Shown here one piece after another: positions 8,885 to 17,618 of a stretch of 64,000 bases of DNA (the first letter of the stretch is position 1; each line of letters starts with the position of its first letter). The DNA is from Kyrpidia spormannii (GTDB lineage Bacteria > Bacillota > Bacilli > Kyrpidiales > Kyrpidiaceae). The notes beneath the pieces were generated by a model that saw only the letters and a list, made by a program, of their open reading frames with translations, ran no database searches and was not told the origin of the DNA. The position numbers and the translations under genes were made by a program. The stretch spans positions 2,356,001 through 2,420,000 of the forward strand of contig NZ_CP024955.1 of assembly GCF_002804065.1 (NCBI RefSeq), in the 5' to 3' direction.

Positions 8885-9976
8885 TCACCGCACCGCTTCC
8901 TCGGTCTCTTCGTCAAACAAGTGAATCTTTGACAGGTCCGGTGCCACCTTCAGCCGCTGCCCCGGCTCCGCTTTCAACGAAGGATCCACCCGCACCGTCA
9001 AAGCCTGATCCCCGTGGCTCACGTAAAGATAGGTTTCCGCACCGGTGGGCTCCACCACTTCCACGTTGACCTCAAATCCCGCATCGTCTTCGGAAGTGGC
9101 GGGATGCAAATGTTCCGGCCGAACCCCCAGAACCACCCGGGGGCCAACCCCCTTCCGTTTCACCGCATCCGCCAAGGGGCCGGGCAGGGCAATCCGGATG
9201 TCTCCGGCCATAAAAACAACGTGGCCGTCCTCTTCACCCCATCGACCGGATACCATATTCATCGCGGGTGAACCGATAAAGCCGGCCACAAACAAATTCG
9301 CTGGGGAGTGATAAATCTTCTCCGGCGAGTCCACCTGCTGGACCACGCCATCTTTCATCACGGCGATCCGGTCCCCCATGGTCATCGCTTCCGTTTGGTC
9401 GTGGGTCACGTAAATCGTCGTGGTCTCGAGACGGCGGTGCAGACGGCTGATCTCCGCCCGCATGTGAACCCGCAGCTTAGCGTCGAGATTGGAAAGCGGC
9501 TCGTCCATCAAAAAGACCTGGGGATTGCGGACAATGGCTCTTCCCAGTGCAACCCGCTGCCGCTGCCCCCCGGACAGGGCCTTGGGTTTCCGGTCCAGGA
9601 GGTGATCGATACCCAAGGTTTTCGCCGCTTCCCGAACCCGTTGATCGATCTCGGCTTTCGGAACCTTTCTCAATTTCAATCCGAAGGCCATGTTGTCAAA
9701 AACCGTCATGTGCGGGTACAGGGCATAATTCTGAAACACCATGGCAATATCCCGATCTTTCGGCGGCACGTCATTGACCAGGCGGTCCCCGATATACAGC
9801 TCGCCGGAGCTGACTTCCTCCAACCCCGCGACCATGCGCAGGGTAGTGGATTTCCCACAACCAGACGGCCCCACCAGCACCATGAACTCCCCATCGGGAA
9901 TCTCTAAATTCAGCTCATGCACCACCACATGCTGACCGAAAGATTTGATAACATTTTTAAACGTCACACCCGCCAC
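8885..9976 (-). CDS. Multipurpose sugar ABC transporter ATPase (MsmX/UgpC type)
   Basis: This cytoplasmic ATPase energises carbohydrate ABC importers. In Bacillales one MsmX-type ATPase often serves several permeases. Walker A GPSGCGKST, signature LSGGQRQRVALGRAI, Walker B VFLMDEPLSNLD and the switch histidine in YVTHDQTEA are intact. A C-terminal TOBE/MalK-like domain occupies about residues 235-363. I start at GTG 9976 (VAGVTFKNV, as in relatives) with GAAGGGG nine bases upstream; ATG 10051 would add 25 unconserved residues without an SD. No permease genes are adjacent. It lies directly behind a PucR/CdaR-like regulator. Confidence 0.9.
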   Translation of the reverse strand: MAGVTFKNVIKSFGQHVVVHELNLEIPDGEFMVLVGPSGCGKSTTLRMVAGLEEVSSGELYIGDRLVNDVPPKDRDIAMVFQNYALYPHMTVFDNMAFGLKLRKVPKAEIDQRVREAAKTLGIDHLLDRKPKALSGGQRQRVALGRAIVRNPQVFLMDEPLSNLDAKLRVHMRAEISRLHRRLETTTIYVTHDQTEAMTMGDRIAVMKDGVVQQVDSPEKIYHSPANLFVAGFIGSPAMNMVSGRWGEEDGHVVFMAGDIRIALPGPLADAVKRKGVGPRVVLGVRPEHLHPATSEDDAGFEVNVEVVEPTGAETYLYVSHGDQALTVRVDPSLKAEPGQRLKVAPDLSKIHLFDEETEEAVR

Positions 9977-10075
9977 GCCTTCTCGCCCCTTCCCATCGAT
10001 TTTCGCATCAGGATGAGCATACCGGGCGACCGGCGAGCCATCATCGTCCATCTTTCACGAAATTCTTCGGCATGA

Positions 10076-10822
10076 TCAAAGAGGCGATTGGGCAACCTGC
10101 CCGAATCGATGGAGAACCAGCGCCGTGTACAATTGCAGAGCCCCGTCGAAACGCCGGGGATCCAGTCCCGTGCACTCTTGAATGCGGTCCAGTCGATACA
10201 TCAAGGTGTTGCGATGGACGAACAGGGCTCTGGCAGCCTCACTGATGTTTAAGTGGTGTTCAACCATGGCCCGTACCGTTTCTTCTATAAAGGCGTATTG
10301 CTGCAACGCGTCCTTCAATACGCCCCGGCTATAGCGCAAGGCTTCGGTCCGGGGAAGAGCAGCCAGAAACCGCTCCCAGGCCAGGTCCTCATACCGGTAG
10401 ACGCGCCGACCCGGGTGCAGGACCCGGCCCAGCCCCAGAGCTTCTTCGGCCTCCCGGCGCCGGAGCGGCCAATCGAGCCATCCCTCGGTGAGCCGTCCCA
10501 CCCCCACCGAGAACGGGACCAAAAGTTCGGCTTCTAAGTTATCCACCCACTCCAACCACGGCTGAATGGCCCGCCCGCGCTGGTCTTTATCTTCGTTCCC
10601 GCGGCTGCCGATTTCCGTTTTTCGGGCCGCCCAGACCCTCGCTCCCTCCACCGCCGCCCAGGCGCCCCGCCGGCCATCCGCCATGGCCAGGACCACCTGG
10701 GACCAACCTTCCGGTGGAACGCCATGGCATTCGATGAGCCCGATTTCCCAACCCCGGCCTTCGGGATCATCCCCGCCTTGAAGCAGCGTTCTCACCCAAT
10801 CGCCGGCTCCCCGAATCGGCAA
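10076..10822 (-). CDS. PucR/CdaR-family transcription regulator
   Basis: A 248-residue protein. The last 60 residues are the PucR-type helix-turn-helix: VRAMVEHHLNISEAARALFVHRNTLMYRLDRI and a typical GLDPR. The middle (about 95-150) resembles the degenerate GGDEF-like domain of CdaR proteins (SVGVGRLTEGW). The N-terminus is short and has no recognisable sugar-diacid sensor. The start is TTG 10822 with AAGGGGGG eight bases before. It precedes the MsmX-type ATPase gene by about 100 bases, so it probably regulates that gene, and the two may be cotranscribed. The ligand is unknown. Confidence 0.8.
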   Translation of the reverse strand: MPIRGAGDWVRTLLQGGDDPEGRGWEIGLIECHGVPPEGWSQVVLAMADGRRGAWAAVEGARVWAARKTEIGSRGNEDKDQRGRAIQPWLEWVDNLEAELLVPFSVGVGRLTEGWLDWPLRRREAEEALGLGRVLHPGRRVYRYEDLAWERFLAALPRTEALRYSRGVLKDALQQYAFIEETVRAMVEHHLNISEAARALFVHRNTLMYRLDRIQECTGLDPRRFDGALQLYTALVLHRFGQVAQSPL

Positions 10823-10846
10823 CCCTCGCGCCCCCCTTGTGAAATG

Positions 10847-11596
10847 TCATGCCGGAGGCCCCATCTGCAACAGGAGACTGTGAGTCCCCCAGGAGGCCAC
10901 GGCCAGAAACGCCGCGAGTCCAAAATAGAGAACGCCATAACCGATCCGCGAGGAGACCGGGATCCAGATGTCGGGCTGATTGCGCATGCGCCAAAACTCC
11001 AAAAAGCCAAAGATCAGGATGAGAAACAAGATCAGATTCGGCCTCGTCACTGCGATCGCCGCCGCCACCGCCAGTCCTGCGCCCCACAACTTGCGATGAA
11101 CCGCCCGGACCACCCTCCCGCCGTCCAGGGGATAGACAGGTAAAAGGTTGAACAAGTTGACGAAGAATCCCACGTAGGACAAAAAGAGCATCAAGATTGA
11201 ACCCGTCCACCCATACCAAAGCCAGCAGATCGCCGCCCCCACGGTGCCCGCGATCGGCCCAGCGATCCCGACAAAAGCGTCCTCCCGGGGATCGGCGAAT
11301 TGCGTACGCAGGCGGATAAATGCCCCCAAAAACGGAATGAAATAAGGGAGGGAAGCCTCGCCTCCCTTTATGCGGATCGCCACCACGTGACCCATCTCGT
11401 GCACAAACAGCAACAATACGAATCCAATCGCAAAAGGCCACCCCAGAAATACAGCGTAGGCAACGATGGTCAAGAGCATCGTTAAAACCGGCCCCTTGGC
11501 CAGAGCCAACAGTTTAACGAGCGCCCATAATTTCGCCCCGAATTTCCCAAGAATCAGAGCGATGGCCGCAAATATGCCGGCCGTTCGCCGTTTCAT
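10847..11596 (-). CDS. M50-family membrane zinc metalloprotease (site-2 protease type)
   Basis: An integral membrane protease of 249 residues with five or six hydrophobic segments. The zinc site HEMGH sits in FVHEMGHVVA in an early helix, and the third ligand is in LLPVYPLDGGR, the NPDG-like motif of S2P enzymes. There is no PDZ domain, as in the SpoIVFB/YwhC-like class. Start ATG 11596 has AAAGGATGAG about 10 bases before; ATG 11608 would sit on that SD. It lies 24 bases upstream of the CdaR-like gene on the same strand, possibly in one transcript. The substrate is unknown. Confidence 0.87.
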   Translation of the reverse strand: MKRRTAGIFAAIALILGKFGAKLWALVKLLALAKGPVLTMLLTIVAYAVFLGWPFAIGFVLLLFVHEMGHVVAIRIKGGEASLPYFIPFLGAFIRLRTQFADPREDAFVGIAGPIAGTVGAAICWLWYGWTGSILMLFLSYVGFFVNLFNLLPVYPLDGGRVVRAVHRKLWGAGLAVAAAIAVTRPNLILFLILIFGFLEFWRMRNQPDIWIPVSSRIGYGVLYFGLAAFLAVASWGTHSLLLQMGPPA

Positions 11597-11661
11597 GAAC
11601 AGACTCATCCTTTCCGCGGGCGCGAACCACCCACGCTACCAGTATACCATCCCCTTTCGTG

Positions 11662-12255
11662 TCACGGCAGTCTGCCCTCTTGAATCAACTTTCGCTGGCG
11701 ATCGAGTAAGAAGCGGAGGAGGATGTCAAGATGCCGCTCGTCCACGTGCAAAAACGTGCAGGCAATCCGGCTTCTAGAAGCCAGCAGCGGCTCCACCCGC
11801 ACCACCCTCGCTCGAACCGGCAGCTGCAAAGCGGGCAACTCCAGAGTCAGTTCCAACTCATCTCCTGGCTTGAGGTTCGCCTGGGCAATGAACAAGCAGC
11901 CGTTGCCACTGAGATTCACACATCGCCCCTTGTGATCGTCCCATGTTACGGGCACATCCACCGGGACCCGAAAATACTGCCGACGCCGCTCTCGCTCCCA
12001 GCGCTGGGGCATCTCCAACTCCAATAGCTCGGCTTTCCCGTGAACCCGGCCGGTGACCCGGGTCGTGGCCACATAACAGTCCCCCTTCCGGGGAAAAATT
12101 CGCACCCGGATCTCCGTCTGGTTCTTCAATCCAGCCACATTGGGCCACAGGACCCAAAATTTATTGTCCTGGATATCGTACACCACCGATTCGAACTGCA
12201 CCGTCTCTTCGCCTGCCTGGTATTCCCCGTGAACTTTAAACCCTGGTTTGATCAA
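11662..12255 (-). CDS. PilZ-domain c-di-GMP receptor (YcgR/DgrA family)
   Basis: A YcgR-N-like beta domain occupies residues about 1-85 and a PilZ domain about 88-195. The c-di-GMP site is complete: the arginine motif RRRQYFRVP and the second motif NLSGNG ([DN]xSxxG). In Bacillales such proteins (YpfA/DgrA) act as flagellar brakes. No flagellar gene is nearby, so the target here is open. Start TTG 12255 has GGGAGGAA seven bases upstream; the ATG at 12300 would add 15 unconserved residues. Confidence 0.87.
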   Translation of the reverse strand: MIKPGFKVHGEYQAGEETVQFESVVYDIQDNKFWVLWPNVAGLKNQTEIRVRIFPRKGDCYVATTRVTGRVHGKAELLELEMPQRWERERRRQYFRVPVDVPVTWDDHKGRCVNLSGNGCLFIAQANLKPGDELELTLELPALQLPVRARVVRVEPLLASRSRIACTFLHVDERHLDILLRFLLDRQRKLIQEGRLP

Positions 12256-12373
12256 GAAAAATTCCTCCCGCAGTGCCCCCCTGGCTCGTTGATCCATCAT
12301 TCTTTGATTGAACTATTCATCAACGAAGCCGGGAATTCCTCTCGGGCTTCGCCAAAAATTCCCCCATCAAAGC

Positions 12374-12400
12374 AAAAAGCCGAGCGCCTCGCCCGGCTTC
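12374..12400 (-). terminator. Terminator of the aco operon
   Basis: Read on the minus strand, the AAGCCGGGCG and CGCTCGGCTT arms form a hairpin followed by a T run (plus-strand A at 12374-12378). It lies about 100 bases beyond the E2 stop codon and closes the operon. Confidence 0.7.
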
Positions 12401-12498
12401 CTGCCAACCGTTCGGTCTGATTTCGCACTGCCGGCCCCCAGAACGGGGCCGAACAGGCACTCGACAAAGTTAAACCTCCTCCGGCCCGGCGGGCGAAT

Positions 12499-13737
12499 TC
12501 AAGCCACTAGCCGTTCCGGTTGCCCGAGAGCCTCACATACGGCGCTCAGAAATTGTGCCGCTGGACCGCCATCCACCGCCCGATGGTCGAAGGTCAGGCT
12601 CAGGGGCAGTCTTTGCCTCTGTACAATCCCCTGATCGCTCAAGACAAGATACGGCTCCGCCCGCCCCACACCAAGCAGACCCACCTCTGGCGGGTTGAGA
12701 ATTGGTGTGAAGAACTGTACCCCGTAAGTCCCCAGATTGGACACCGTAAAGGTTCCCCCGGTCATCTCTTGGTGCGTTAATCTCCCGGCCCGGGCCTTTT
12801 CTGCCAGACGGGCGGCTTCCCGGTGAAGCTCCTCTAAAGTGAGCCGATCGGCGTCGACGATCACCGGCACCAGCAGTCCCTGGTCAGTGTCCACAGCAAC
12901 CCCGAGATTGACCCGGGACTGGCGCGTCGGGCCGTCTTCTGTCCAGTGCGCGTTGATATCCGGGTGATCCCGAAGCGCCAGTACCACCGCTCTTAGCACC
13001 CAATCGTTGAGCGACGCCTCCGGCGCCCACCGCTTTCGCCACTCCATGAGCCGGGTGATGTCCGCCCAGGCCATCTCCGTCAATTGGGCGGAACCCTGGA
13101 GACTTTCCATCATCCTTCGGGCGATGGTCCGCCTCACCCCCCACCCCGGGCCCTGAGCCAGCCGGGACGAAGATGAGGCCGCCTCCCCAATTGCAACCTG
13201 ACGCTCCTGCACCCCTTCGGCATCGGCCATCGTCGGCGCCCGATGGCCGGTATCCGGGGCCCCGTCCGGCACCTCTTCACGCCCCACCGCAGCGGCCCGG
13301 CGGACATCGTCTTCCGTGGGGCGGCCACCGGGCCCAGTTCCTGCAATGGCAGCCAAATCCACCCCCAGTTCCCGGGCCAATCGACGAACACGGGGCGAAG
13401 CGGGCACGAAGCGCGGCTCCGGCTTTTCCTGCACCTTCTCCGGGGGCACCGGCGCTTCGGCCATCCCCGAAAACGAAGGGGCCATACCGGTCTCGCCCGC
13501 CGATGCCGCCTCGTCGACCACTGCCAGCACTTCCCCCACGGCCACCGTCTCGCCCCGCTGTTTAAGAATCTTAGTCACCACCCCGTCCACCGGGGCGGTT
13601 ACTTCACTCACGGCTTTCTCGGTCTGGACTTCCACCAGGACATCCCCGGCTTTGACAGAGGCTCCTTCTTGAACGTGCCAAAACACCACCACACTGTCGT
13701 ATCCTTCCTCGCTGGTTTTCGGCATTCGTACTTCCAT
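12499..13737 (-). CDS. acoC: Dihydrolipoamide acetyltransferase E2 (acetoin dehydrogenase-like complex)
   Basis: The E2 core of a 2-oxo acid/acetoin dehydrogenase complex moves the acetyl group from lipoyl to CoA. The domains are in order: lipoyl domain (residues about 1-78, lysine in EVQTEKAVSEV), an Ala/Pro-rich linker, peripheral-subunit-binding domain (about 112-148, SPRVRRLARELGVDL), a second linker and the acyltransferase catalytic domain ending in DHRAVDGG. Start ATG 13737 has GGGAGG upstream. It is the last gene of acoABC. No E3 dihydrolipoamide dehydrogenase follows, so E3 must come from elsewhere. Acetoin is assigned mainly because of the AcoR-type regulator; pyruvate or a branched-chain acid is the alternative. 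Confidence 0.82.
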   Translation of the reverse strand: MEVRMPKTSEEGYDSVVVFWHVQEGASVKAGDVLVEVQTEKAVSEVTAPVDGVVTKILKQRGETVAVGEVLAVVDEAASAGETGMAPSFSGMAEAPVPPEKVQEKPEPRFVPASPRVRRLARELGVDLAAIAGTGPGGRPTEDDVRRAAAVGREEVPDGAPDTGHRAPTMADAEGVQERQVAIGEAASSSSRLAQGPGWGVRRTIARRMMESLQGSAQLTEMAWADITRLMEWRKRWAPEASLNDWVLRAVVLALRDHPDINAHWTEDGPTRQSRVNLGVAVDTDQGLLVPVIVDADRLTLEELHREAARLAEKARAGRLTHQEMTGGTFTVSNLGTYGVQFFTPILNPPEVGLLGVGRAEPYLVLSDQGIVQRQRLPLSLTFDHRAVDGGPAAQFLSAVCEALGQPERLVA

Positions 13738-13768
13738 GTCTAGTCCTCCCAATGAGGTGATGAATCGG

Positions 13769-14791
13769 CTACGCCTCCCGAATCAATTCCCGGGCCGCCC
13801 GCTCAATGGCGTCAACCCCGGGGAGCACGAAATCCTCTAAGGGGTCACTGTAAGGAATGGGGACATCCGGGATCGCCAATCGCCGAACGGGGGCCTCCAG
13901 TTCGTACAATGCCCGCTCAGCCACCGTCGCCGCCACTTCTGCCGTCATCCCATACGACAGGTAGTCTTCGTCCACGACGAGCAGGCGGTGGGTTTTCTTG
14001 ACCGATTGCACCAAGGTGTCCCGGTCCAAGGGGGCAAGAGAACGCAGATCCACGACCTCCGCCTCGATTCCGTCGGCCGCCAGCCGCCCGGCCGCCCGAA
14101 CGGCGTAATGGGTCATCATTTGAACACCCACGATGGTCAGATCTCGGCCCTCCCGCACCACCTTCGCCTTCCCCAAAGGCACTGTGTAGGGTTCGGCGGG
14201 CACTTCGCCTTCCGATTCTGGAATGGGGTCCATCCACCCCAGCCCCTGCAAGGATTTGTGAAACATGAACAGCACCGGATTGTCGTCCCGGATGGCCGAG
14301 ATCATCATTCCTTTGATATCATAGGGCGTCGACGGGGCCACTACTTTCAAGCCCGGAAGGTGCGCAAAAGTCGCGTATAACGTTTGGGAATGTTGGGCAG
14401 CGTCGTTATAACCGCCCCCCACCGCCGTCATCAACACCATCGGAACTTTAACATTCCCGCCTGACATGTAGTGGATCTTGGCCATATGGTTATAGATCTG
14501 GTCCATGCACACCCCGAAAAAGTCCACGAACATCAGCTCGGCGATGGGCCGCATCCCCTCTACCGCGGCACCGATAGCCGCCCCGATGAAGCCAGTCTCA
14601 GAAATGGGCGTGTCCCTCACTCGATCCGGGCCAAAGCGGGTGAACAGCCCTTCCGTGGACCCGAAGATCCCCCCGTATTTCCCAACATCTTCCCCCATGA
14701 CGAACACCCGGGAATCCCGCTCCATTTCCTGAGCGATGGCCTCCGCCAACGCCTTTGACCCCGTCAACCTTCTGCCAGTCGTGGCCGTCAA
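13769..14791 (-). CDS. acoB: Thiamine-diphosphate-dependent dehydrogenase E1 beta (AcoB-like)
   Basis: The beta subunit of the E1 component binds TPP with E1 alpha. The usual E1-beta blocks are present: FVMGEDVGKYGG, RVRDTPISETGFIGAAIGAA, ELMFVDF, and the C-terminal transketolase domain with VDLRSLAPLD and VDED. The 340-residue length is typical. Start TTG 14791 is preferred, with GAGGAGGG seven bases upstream. It follows E1 alpha after 86 bases and precedes E2 by 31 bases in one operon. Confidence 0.85.
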   Translation of the reverse strand: MTATTGRRLTGSKALAEAIAQEMERDSRVFVMGEDVGKYGGIFGSTEGLFTRFGPDRVRDTPISETGFIGAAIGAAVEGMRPIAELMFVDFFGVCMDQIYNHMAKIHYMSGGNVKVPMVLMTAVGGGYNDAAQHSQTLYATFAHLPGLKVVAPSTPYDIKGMMISAIRDDNPVLFMFHKSLQGLGWMDPIPESEGEVPAEPYTVPLGKAKVVREGRDLTIVGVQMMTHYAVRAAGRLAADGIEAEVVDLRSLAPLDRDTLVQSVKKTHRLLVVDEDYLSYGMTAEVAATVAERALYELEAPVRRLAIPDVPIPYSDPLEDFVLPGVDAIERAARELIREA

Positions 14792-14877
14792 CTTCGATCC
14801 CTCCTCATTCTTTCTCAACCCGTCGCGCCAAACAACAAGTACCCATCATCTCCGGGGGCAGACCGATCCTCGACCTT

Positions 14878-15879
14878 TTAGCCTTCCGAGGTCTTCGCGA
14901 ATACGTCTTCGAGAGCCTCTTCCCCCCGGGGCCAGGCGCTGTCCCGGGCAAAGGTGTAGGCCTCGTCCACTTCCCGCTTCGCCTGGGCCTCCCACCCGGC
15001 CAACTCTTCTTCCCCGGCGACCCCCTGCTCGACCATGTACCGTCTTAACCGCTCAATGGGGTCTTTTTGCCTCAAGTGACTCACTTCGTCCTTTTCCCGG
15101 TACACTTCCGGATCGCCCTGAAAATGACCGAGATACCGATACGTTTCGATCTCGATGAGGGTAGGGCCCTCCCCGCGCCGCGCCCGGGCCACCGCTTCTT
15201 CCGAGACCCGGTACATTTCTAAGGGATCATTGTCTTTGACCAGGGCCCCGGGTATCCCATAGGCGGCGGCACGAACGGCATTATTGGCCACAGCCGTCGA
15301 TTTCGATTTTGGCACTGAGATGCCGTAGGCATTGTCTTCGATCACCACAATCACCGGCAACTTCCAAAGAGCCGCGAGATTTAACGACTCATGAAAAGCC
15401 CCAGAATTCGCCGCTCCCTCCCCGGCAAAAGCCACCGCCACCCAGTCGGTGTTGTTCATTTTGTTGCTGAGGGCCGCCCCCACCGCCTGGGGCATCCCCG
15501 CCCCCACGATCCCGCTGCAGGAAAATTTCACCGTGGGATCGAACAAATGCATGTGCCCGCCCTTTCCTTTCCCAAGCCCGGTCTCCCGCCCGAACATCTC
15601 CGCGGTCATGCGCTTCAGATCGACCCCTTTGGCAATGGCGTGGTGATGAGGCCGATGCGGGGCGGTCACCGTGTCGTCCTTACGCAGGTGCGCACAGATC
15701 CCCACGGCTGCCGGTTCTTGACCCGCCGCCAGATGCATTTCTCCGGGCACCGTCCCGGCTCCGATGTTAAACACGGGCATCTTGCCTTCGGTGTACACCT
15801 TCACCATCGTTTCCTCAAAATACCGGATTTTGACCATCGTCTCGTACATCCACGTCAGCTTGTCCGCAGGAATGGCCAC
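14878..15879 (-). CDS. acoA: Thiamine-diphosphate-dependent dehydrogenase E1 alpha (AcoA-like)
   Basis: The alpha subunit of E1 oxidises the substrate with TPP and hands the acetaldehyde unit to lipoyl-E2. The TPP/Mg motif begins at FAGEGAANSGAFHESLN and ends at IEDNAYGIS, and the HRPHHHAIAKG and GKGGHMHL loops are intact. Start GTG 15879 has a GGGGGGAG SD five to six bases upstream. The upstream in-frame ATG at 15936 lies inside the sigma-54 promoter and cannot be used from it. First gene of acoABC, directly downstream of acoR. Confidence 0.87.
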   Translation of the reverse strand: MAIPADKLTWMYETMVKIRYFEETMVKVYTEGKMPVFNIGAGTVPGEMHLAAGQEPAAVGICAHLRKDDTVTAPHRPHHHAIAKGVDLKRMTAEMFGRETGLGKGKGGHMHLFDPTVKFSCSGIVGAGMPQAVGAALSNKMNNTDWVAVAFAGEGAANSGAFHESLNLAALWKLPVIVVIEDNAYGISVPKSKSTAVANNAVRAAAYGIPGALVKDNDPLEMYRVSEEAVARARRGEGPTLIEIETYRYLGHFQGDPEVYREKDEVSHLRQKDPIERLRRYMVEQGVAGEEELAGWEAQAKREVDEAYTFARDSAWPRGEEALEDVFAKTSEG

Positions 15880-15923
15880 CCGGGCTCCCCCCTTGTGGAA
15901 AGAATCAACACCTTCCTCAACAT

Positions 15924-15941
15924 ATGCAAAAAACATGCCGG
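15924..15941 (-). promoter_or_regulatory. Sigma-54 (-24/-12) promoter of acoABC
   Basis: The minus strand reads CCGGCATGTTTTTTGCAT. It matches YTGGCACGN4TTGCW with the essential GG and GC exactly ten bases apart and only two mismatches. Transcription would start near 15914, giving a leader of about 35 bases before the acoA GTG. The sigma-54 activator gene acoR lies immediately upstream. Confidence 0.75.
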
Positions 15942-15965
15942 CCTATGCACCGGCTGACCAATCGT

Positions 15966-15996
15966 CAAAATTCGCCTGAGATCCCCCGGAATTTTG
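15966..15996. promoter_or_regulatory. Inverted repeat, candidate AcoR enhancer site
   Basis: CAAAATTC (15966-15973) and GAATTTTG (15989-15996) form a perfect 8-bp inverted repeat with a 15-base spacer. Its centre is about 67 bases upstream of the predicted acoA transcription start, between acoR and acoA. It could be an activator-binding site; a hairpin in the acoR 3' end is the alternative. Confidence 0.4.
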
Positions 15997-16046
15997 CCCG
16001 TAAAACCTTCTGTCTGACCGCTTCCGGGAATGGCCCATGCAACGTC

Positions 16047-17618
16047 TCACCTGTCCCATCCTGTTCCGCCTTGTTTCAACCACCGGTACAGGGTGCTTCG
16101 GGAAACCCCCAGCCGCCGAGCGGCGGCGGACACATTTCCGCGGGTGTTCTGAAGGGCATCTACCACTGCCTCTTTGCGACTGGGGATATTCCTTCCGGGC
16201 ATGGCCCCGGTTATATTTTCAGCGTCCAAAAATGAAGTCAACCCCTCGGGGCCGATGATCCGCGAATCATCAAAAACTGATGCACAAACCATAACATTTC
16301 GTAGTTCACGTATATTTCCTCGCCACGGGTAGTCCTGGAGCAGGCGCAATGCTGCGGGATTCAACTTTTTGCCCGTACCGGTCGTATCCAGCAAATATTG
16401 CGCTAAATCAGGGATGTCCTCCTTCCGCTCCCGCAGCGGCGGAACGTGAATCGGAAGGACATGAAGGCGGTGAAACAAATCTTCCCGAAACGCCCCCTGG
16501 CGAACGAGTAACCCAAGATCCCGGTGTGTAGCAGAAACCAGCCGGACATTCACCCGGATCTCCTCCCGGCCGCCAATCGGTCGAACCGCCTTTTCTTCAA
16601 GGACTCGAAGCAGGGCGAGCTGCATTTGTGGAGGCATCTCCCCAACCTCGTCTAGGAACAAAGTTCCTCCTTCAGCAAGCCGAAAAGCCCCGGGATATCC
16701 CCCTTTTTTGGCACCGGTGAAAGCCCCCTCCTCGTGGCCAAACAATTCACTTTCCAGGAGATGTTCAGGCATCGCCCCGCAGTTGAGGGCCACAAAAGGG
16801 CCACCTCTTCGGCCGCTTCTCCGGTGGATCCACCGCGCAAGGAGTTCTTTTCCCGTCCCCGTCTCTCCCAAGAGGCACACCGGATAATCCACCCGGGCCG
16901 CCCGTTCCGCCAAGTCGATACACCTACGGAAGGATGCGCTTTTGCCGATCATCCCCTCAAAATCAACTCCTCCTTCCTGGGTCTCCACCGTTTCGCCCCC
17001 CTGTTGGGGCATCCGAGCGATGACGTCCTCCACGTGGGCTCCCATGGTCGCCACGACGCCGAGGAGATAGGGGTGGGCCGATTCCAGCGGGCCAGATAAA
17101 TTCAACACACCAAAAACGTTCCCCTTCGGGTCGCGGAGAGGCACGGCGGCACAACACCAGGGGTGTGTCGCCACCACGTAATGCTCGTACCCCGCCACGT
17201 AGACAGCGTTTCCGACCTCCAGCGCCGTTCCGATCGCATTGGTGCCCACCGCCGCCTCCGACCAGTCAGCCCCCGGAACAAACTGGATCTCCCGTGCCCT
17301 TCGAAGGGTGTCCGGATGCCCGATCTCGCTCAGGATTCGTCCATCCGCATCACAGAATAAAGCGACCATCCGCTGCTCCATCAATAAACCATGAATTTTA
17401 TGTACCAAGGATTCAACTTCTCGAATCACGTCAGCGTACTTGTGACGCTGCAACTCTAAATCCTCCGGCTCCAGCACAATGTCTCCGCGGTCCCGGTATG
17501 GATCCACCCCGTAGCGCCGACTCCGCACCCACGATTCGGACACGTCCCTGGATACGCGGTGGGCATCCAGCGTCCCCTCCCGCACAAACCTTTTCCAGGT
17601 CCGATACAACAAGGGCAT
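16047..17618 (-). CDS. acoR: Sigma-54-dependent activator, AcoR type
   Basis: An enhancer-binding protein of about 523 residues. The N-terminal region has a GAF sensor (about 65-200; HGLLMEQRMVALFCDADGRIL and WSEAAVGTNAIGTAL, as in AcoR). The AAA+ domain (about 225-450) has Walker A GETGTGKE, the sigma-54-contacting loop GAFTGA and Walker B GGTLFLDEVGEM. A Fis-type HTH (NVSAAARRLGVSRSTLYRWLK) closes the protein. I start at ATG 17618 with GGGGAGG six bases upstream; ATG 17624 is possible, while the open frame further up (to 18011) looks non-coding. It is upstream of and codirectional with acoABC, whose promoter has the matching -24/-12 form. Confidence 0.88.
   Translation of the reverse strand: MPLLYRTWKRFVREGTLDAHRVSRDVSESWVRSRRYGVDPYRDRGDIVLEPEDLELQRHKYADVIREVESLVHKIHGLLMEQRMVALFCDADGRILSEIGHPDTLRRAREIQFVPGADWSEAAVGTNAIGTALEVGNAVYVAGYEHYVVATHPWCCAAVPLRDPKGNVFGVLNLSGPLESAHPYLLGVVATMGAHVEDVIARMPQQGGETVETQEGGVDFEGMIGKSASFRRCIDLAERAARVDYPVCLLGETGTGKELLARWIHRRSGRRGGPFVALNCGAMPEHLLESELFGHEEGAFTGAKKGGYPGAFRLAEGGTLFLDEVGEMPPQMQLALLRVLEEKAVRPIGGREEIRVNVRLVSATHRDLGLLVRQGAFREDLFHRLHVLPIHVPPLRERKEDIPDLAQYLLDTTGTGKKLNPAALRLLQDYPWRGNIRELRNVMVCASVFDDSRIIGPEGLTSFLDAENITGAMPGRNIPSRKEAVVDALQNTRGNVSAAARRLGVSRSTLYRWLKQGGTGWDR

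Noticed and set aside
15945-15961. Second sigma-54-like site upstream of acoA
   Set aside because: The GG and GC are nine, not ten, bases apart and the -12 part is poor. The same spacing fault applies to a match near 16036-16052.
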